DNA of 64,000 bases from Endomychus coccineus (lineage: Eukaryota > Arthropoda > Insecta > Coleoptera > Endomychidae): positions 100,298,010-100,362,009 of the forward strand of contig OY294067.1 in NCBI GenBank assembly GCA_958510875.1. Reading direction: 5' to 3'. Of the stretch, positions 59,626 through 64,000 are shown piece by piece. The position numbers and the translations under genes are program-made. Under the pieces are notes generated by a model, which had not been told where the DNA came from, ran no database searches, and saw only the letters and a list, made by a program, of their open reading frames with translations. Numbering within the stretch: the stretch's first letter is position 1; each line of letters opens with the position of its first letter.

Positions 59626-59668
59626 TGCCGACGTTTCGCCAACCATTACAGGTGGCATCTTCAGGGCA
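59626..59668 (-). ncRNA. Hammerhead ribozyme motif, best copy
   Basis: Minus strand: stem I TGCC (59665-59668) with GGCA (59626-59629), core CTGAAGA, one extra T, stem II GCC-A-CC / GG-TT-GGC around TGTAAT, then GAAAC-GTC with cleavage after the C. Every invariant position and both stems are intact. Self-complementary ACGT stands in for stem III, so activity would need two molecules. It fits the known minimal hammerheads of Penelope-like elements. Confidence 0.75.
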
Positions 59669-59931
59669 GGCTAGAGGCTTGAACTTAAACTGATTCTACT
59701 GGTTTCTGTAGCCGTATGTATTGTAGGAAAAATCCTTACACAAATCACTGCAGTTATTCCGATGGTTAACCTGACCTAGCCGTTGTGTGATCATGTGCGG
59801 AGTGGAGTTTTCGAGAATGGATTTCCAAATGTTGAAAAGGTAATATCCTGAGTCACGGTTTAGATTATTTGGATGATTTAGGATTTCTATAGCTTCAAGG
59901 ATTTTCCGCTGATAGGAGTGTGGGGCTCGGG

Positions 59932-60222
59932 CTAGGATATTAGTATTTTCGAAAATAATTTGTGTTCCGCAAGTGCAGATCTGCTGGTTTCACGAGGCCT
60001 TGTACAACGCTCATATTCTTTCAAACGAGTAGGGACTGTTCGACCTGTTTCACCAATGTAGACTTCACCGCAAAAATAGGGAATGCTATAAACACCTTCT
60101 GAGTGAAGAGGAGGAAGGGGATCTTTGATAGGTTTGTGAAACTCAGAGAGTTTTGGAAGTGTGGGAAACCGAGTAGAAATATTATGTTTCTTAAGGATTT
60201 TGGAAATTCGATCTGTTATCAC
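59932..60222 (-). pseudogene. GIY-YIG endonuclease fragment of PLE copy 4
   Basis: A 97-codon open stretch reads ILKKHNISTRFPTLPKLSEF, HSEGVYSIPYFCGEVYIGET and GRTVPTRLKEYERC. It is the endonuclease with its upstream linker. The first Cys of the SIPC..CG pair is replaced by Tyr, otherwise the motif is kept. A frameshift separates it from the C-terminal tail. No RT. Confidence 0.8.
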
Positions 60223-60525
60223 TTGACACTAATCATCATATCATATTTGACACTAATTATCAAATCCTTTTCGAAAATAATAAAATCCTAGCCCAATTAC
60301 ACACTTCTATCAGCGAAAAATGCTTGAAGCTAAAGAAATCCCAAAACATCTATTACCTTCTCAACATTTGGAAACCCATTCTCGAAAATTCCACCTCGCA
60401 CATGATTACACAACGGCAAGGTCAGGTTAACCATCGGAATAAAAACAGTGAACTGTGTAGCGTGAAGAATTTTTTCTACAATAATTACGGCTACAGAAAC
60501 CAGTAGAATCAGTTTCAGTTCAAAC

Positions 60526-61783
60526 TAATAAAAAAGTCAGTTTTTCGTTTTGAAATGTCTTCAAAAAAGAAAATTTATAAAATTGAGATAGAAAAAGATG
60601 ATAATTTGAATTCAATATAAACTCACTGGAAGGGCCGAAGCATCTCGAACACCGTGTGACGTCACGATTCTACTCTTCACCATTTGACAATATATACTCA
60701 AAAACCATAAATAACGTAAGTTGCGTGATTCAATAGTGATGACAAAATTACAAAATGAGTAGTTACAAATGTCACATTTTTCCTCTCTCAGTTTGAAAAA
60801 ATATTGATTGTTGTTTTGAATCATTTTGTGAATCCATATTAACGAAATTGAGATGAAAAATTAATTAATAAATTAAATTAATTAATAATTTCACAAACGT
60901 TGGAAATTAAAATTTGTTGCATCAAAAAATTTTTGATTCTTATAATGTCTTAATATGTTCGTTCATTTGTTGGGGAGTTTGAGTTGAGTATTCAACGTTA
61001 TTTGCCAAGGTTTTTGGTTGGTGGTCCAATATTCGAATATGTGAGATTGAAAAATTTTAATTGAATGTCAAAATTCTTGTTTTACAACTGGTGTATTTGA
61101 AAAACTTGTCAGAAAGTTCAACTTTTCCGTTGGGGATCCAAATCTTCGTACAACCAAATACGAACGAGATCTGGTTCACCAATTACTTAGTTATTACGAG
61201 ATCACCTGAAAATCCATGTCCATAGAAGCGTGCGGGGACTCCGATTTTTGTGTGGTGAATATTCCCCTTGTAGTCGGGGTGATAAATTCATTCGATAAAT
61301 ATATTATATGTAATATCAATATGAAATGTGTTTATTATTACTTTACAAATTGTATGTTATTAACCAGAGTCAAAGTCAAAATCAATTAATGCTTTCATGA
61401 GCATATAAAGTAAATTATACAAGGCTATATGAAAATAATAGATAAAAGGCATATAGATAACATCATAATACTCTCTGTGACCACCAGTTACTACAGGCAA
61501 AAATTAATCGAAAACTAGTTCCAACAAAACATTTATTCATGTGCCCAGATAAGTTAATGTAGAAAAAAGTTGCTGATATTCAGTCGACGCAAAGGCATGG
61601 ATCCAAATTCGACATTTTCTGTTACGAAGATCATTTCAATGTAAGTATCATGACCTCAAAATTCTTGAATCGAATTTGAATCAGGACATAGAAAATAGTG
61701 TTAGATTTCGTTCAAGCTGAAAGCCTATTTCCTTCAAGACCCGTAGTTCCAATATTTTTCACTTGCAAGCAGATCATACAAAT
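60526..61783. other. No recognised gene
   Basis: AT-rich unassigned DNA with a somewhat GC-richer part at 61130-61280. No domain recognised. Confidence 0.35.
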
Positions 61784-61791
61784 GCCACTAC

Positions 61792-62057
61792 CACGGTCGT
61801 ACATACAGGTCTGGGAACTCGAGGCTGTTTCCTATGTGAGAACTGGGTCCGCTAAGCGTCATCTGTTGCATAGATGGCGCGTCAGTCGAAGAATGATCTC
61901 TGGCACGTATACGATCGTGTTCTCATTTAATAATGTGATTGTTGCCATACTTCGATCCAAGCGCTAGCTGGTGGCTGAGCGAGGGACTACGAGTTTGGCG
62001 ACATGTAACAGACTCATGTCATACATACGAGTTCCCAGACCTGTATATACGACCGTG
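61792..62057 (-). mobile_element. 266-bp MITE of the P-type element
   Basis: Begins CACGGTCGTACATACAGGTC and ends in its near-complement. The exact 8-bp direct repeat GCCACTAC flanks it (61784-61791 and 62058-62065). Its left half matches the right end of 39728-40757 reversed (CGAGGCTGTTTCCTATGTGA, GTCCGCTAAGCGTC). Its right half matches that element's left end reversed (GCGCTAGCTGGTGGCTGAGC). It is an internal-deletion derivative in the opposite orientation, with no coding capacity. Confidence 0.9.
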
Positions 62058-62103
62058 GCCACTACAAAATTGAACCACGGAGAGCTCATGAGAAGCTGAG
62101 TAG

Positions 62104-64000
62104 CAGTGGCCGCTCGTGAACTTTTTAAGAGAGGAGGCTGGACATAAAACTTTTTTTTTAAATATACTCTACTCAGCCAATTAATTTAACTTTTGCACAG
62201 CGACCGTAGCAGCTACTTCAGTGACAAAATTAATTGTTGCCCAGCAATAACCAACGTGGAGGTGTAGTTTCTCTTGGCAAAACATTTTTTTGTTCGTTTT
62301 TTGTTTTTTATTTTTTTTGGATTTTTGATATTTTTGATTTTTTTTTGGAATTTTTCATATTTTGTTTTTTTCAATTAATTTTATTAACTTTTTTTATATA
62401 TTAACGGAATTCTACGGTCTTTAGTTTGCGAAAAATGATCAATAATATTATCATAAAATGTATCATTTTGTTTTAAGTGTTTTACTGAATCTTTTTCAAT
62501 AGATATCAAACTAACATTGTATAAACGATTTTGGTCCATTGTATTTCGCATGTAAGTTTTAATTCGTTTGAGAGTAGAAAATGATCACTCCACCGATGCC
62601 GACGTGACAGGAATGGTGACTGTCAAACAAAGTAGTTTATAAAACTGAGGTAAAACTTGTTGCAAATCATTGTCTATCATATATTTTATCATATCGGCGT
62701 GACTGTCGTACTGGCCTAAAATATCTTTATCCGAGTATATAACGCATAATTCATTGTGCATTGTTATTTTATCAAAAAATTTATATTTGAGAACTAAGTT
62801 ATCTAAAAGTGTATTGGGAAACTCTTTTGAAAAAGATTCGAAAAATCTTCTATTCGTCAAGTCGAAAAACAGCAGCATTTAATGAAACCTGATCTGTCGA
62901 AAAGTCATCACTGTTTAATATAAAATCAGATGTTTCAATTAATTTGTCCTTATTTTTGTGAATGGTAAACACTGCACGTGATGTAAAATTCCATCGAGTT
63001 GGAGCATTACAGGGAATTCTGTTTCCTACTATGTTATTCAAAATTTCAGTTCGTTTGGTGGATTTGCTAAAAAAATTTGAAAATGACGATAAGTTGGAAA
63101 AAAAAATTCGAACTTCCTTAATGGGATTACATGCATTTCTTAAAACCAAATTTCATGTTGTGAGCGTAATAATGGGTGTAAATAGCCGAAAAATGTCCCG
63201 CCATTACAGATGCGCCGTCGTAGGTTTGAGCTATTAATTTATTCGCAAAGTCAAATCGTTGAAATGTTTCCATTAAGAAATTAAATAAATTGATCGCTGT
63301 TCTTCCCGAACAACATCGTAAAACCCTAAAAATCTTTCCACTAGTTGTCCATTTTTTACAAATCTAAAAATTAATGATAATTGTGATTTACAGTTTTATA
63401 TCAGTTGTTTCGTCAACCTGCCACGAAAAAAAAGGGACATTAAATAATTCATCCTCTATGTGATTTCGGAGGACATAATTTATTGGATCAAGAATTTCGT
63501 TTTGTATTCTTTTTGAGGTGCCTGCAAATACTGACGCGTTAGTCATAAAATCGAGAAGCTTACTGTCGTATTTACAAAACAAATCTAACAATTCCCTAAA
63601 ATTACCTTTATTAACTGAATTTTCAGTTTCATCATGCCCTCTGAAAGCCAAATATTGAAATGATAAATACAAAAAGAAATCAATGATTTTTTTTAAAACT
63701 TCGCGGTTTTCTTTAACTGTATTATTATGATTTTCGATTTCGCGTGTTCGTGTAGAATCAATCGCATTAACAATATCCTGTTTACCGGTTAATTCAAACT
63801 TAATACACGATGTAATATGTTCCTGCGATTTTTCATGTCTTTCTAGGCCACGAGCTAAATTTTTCAAATCATGATAACCCAAGTGCCCCCAACATGAAGT
63901 TGTATCTGATGTGAATAGCGAGCAATACCAGCAATATAATTTATTGTGTACATCAGATCCCGTTAACCATACATATTTTTTATAATTATCAGTATTAAAC
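62104..64000 (-). mobile_element. Second hAT transposon, partial (hAT-2)
   Basis: The 3' terminus is at 62104 with CAGTGGCCGCTCGTGAAC, which has the CAGxGGCG-like start of many hAT ends. CTGAGTAG (62096-62103) would be the 8-bp target. The other end lies beyond the window. Its transposase reads on the minus strand. It is a different hAT branch from hAT-1. Confidence 0.75.
62384..64000 (-). pseudogene. hAT transposase pseudogene, ZMYM1-like type, partial
   Basis: From the window edge the minus strand gives a TTF-type zinc finger (VWLTGSDVHNKLYCWYCSLF, SCWGHLGYHDLKNLARGLER, HEKSQEH; about 63810-63970). Next come a DUF4371-like part (63388-63800, ending NVPFFSWQVDETTDIKL), AQTYDGASVMAGHFSA near 63195-63230, NAPTRWNFTSRA (62980-63015), and the hAT dimerisation end IPVTSASVE-stop-SFSTLKRIKTYMRNTM, closing at TAA 62384. 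The stop at 62585-62587 is TGA where the family has Arg, a CpG-type C-to-T change. Frameshifts near 62860, 63150 and 63380 also break it. Confidence 0.82.

Larger units (their letters stand above)
59585..60525. mobile_element. Fold-back Penelope-like element (PLE copy 4)
   Basis: The minus-strand arm (59585-60222) runs from the ribozyme through the C-terminal tail to the linker before the endonuclease. The plus-strand arm (about 60245-60525) carries only the C-terminal tail, with no ribozyme. The arms therefore differ in length. The junction near 60225-60260 carries a short direct duplication (TTTGACACTAAT..ATCA). No clear target duplication was found. Same family as copy 1. Confidence 0.75.

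Overview
The window is AT-rich animal DNA, almost certainly from an insect (a beetle is my guess, not shown). The evidence is intron-bearing genes with GT/AG borders, mariner, P-type, hAT, Penelope-like and jockey-like elements, tRNA-derived SINE-like sequences, and no bacterial gene organisation. Only one host coding segment is convincing: a 195-bp exon at 54547-54741 on the + strand. It encodes 65 residues from the N-terminal part of a choline/carnitine acyltransferase, most like choline O-acetyltransferase. Its neighbouring exons were not found, so much of the window is probably intron or gene flank filled with old transposons.

Layout. 1-3.6 kb: unassigned DNA, then a fold-back Penelope-like element (PLE) with a 13-bp target duplication and a hammerhead-ribozyme motif in each arm. 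6.2-9.3 kb: a LINE tail and a decayed hAT transposon whose intron holds a small hairpin element with a second ribozyme-like motif. 9.8-10.3 kb: a LINE reverse-transcriptase piece. 16.3-17.2 kb: an unexplained tandem duplication. 17.7-18.15 kb: first copy of interspersed repeat R. 19.25-20.4 kb and 27.9-28.9 kb: two decayed mariners with TA targets. 22.85-23.2, 27.24-27.8, 45.84-45.97 and 59.6-60.5 kb: further PLE remnants of at least two families. 25.0-26.9 kb: a 350-bp repeat (D) split by a 1.4-kb near-palindromic element. 29.2-30.6 kb: a LINE with a TAA-repeat tail. 31.6-33.6 kb: a 2-kb fold-back element built of ~162-bp monomers. 38.8-40.8 kb: two tandem R repeats, the second containing a LINE tail and a P-superfamily transposon with a THAP exon and perfect 8-bp target duplications. 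41.3-43.5 kb: three LINE pieces. 46-47 kb: a LINE. 50.4-53.0 kb: the same LINE family with a Tc1/mariner element inserted cleanly at a TA. 54.5 kb: the acyltransferase exon. 55.8-56.6 kb: an array of repeat D. 57 kb: another LINE copy. 61.8-62.1 kb: a 266-bp MITE of the P-type element. 62.1-64 kb: the 3' part of a second, different hAT transposon running off the window.

No transposase or reverse transcriptase here is intact; all are broken by stops, frameshifts or deletions. The most interesting signals are the three distinct hammerhead-ribozyme-like motifs tied to PLE 3' ends and a hairpin element, the repeated inverted-dimer form of the PLE copies, the monomer-built fold-back element, and the P element/MITE pair with exact target duplications. 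All coordinates and pairings were read by eye; repeat borders without a target duplication are good to about 10-30 bp.
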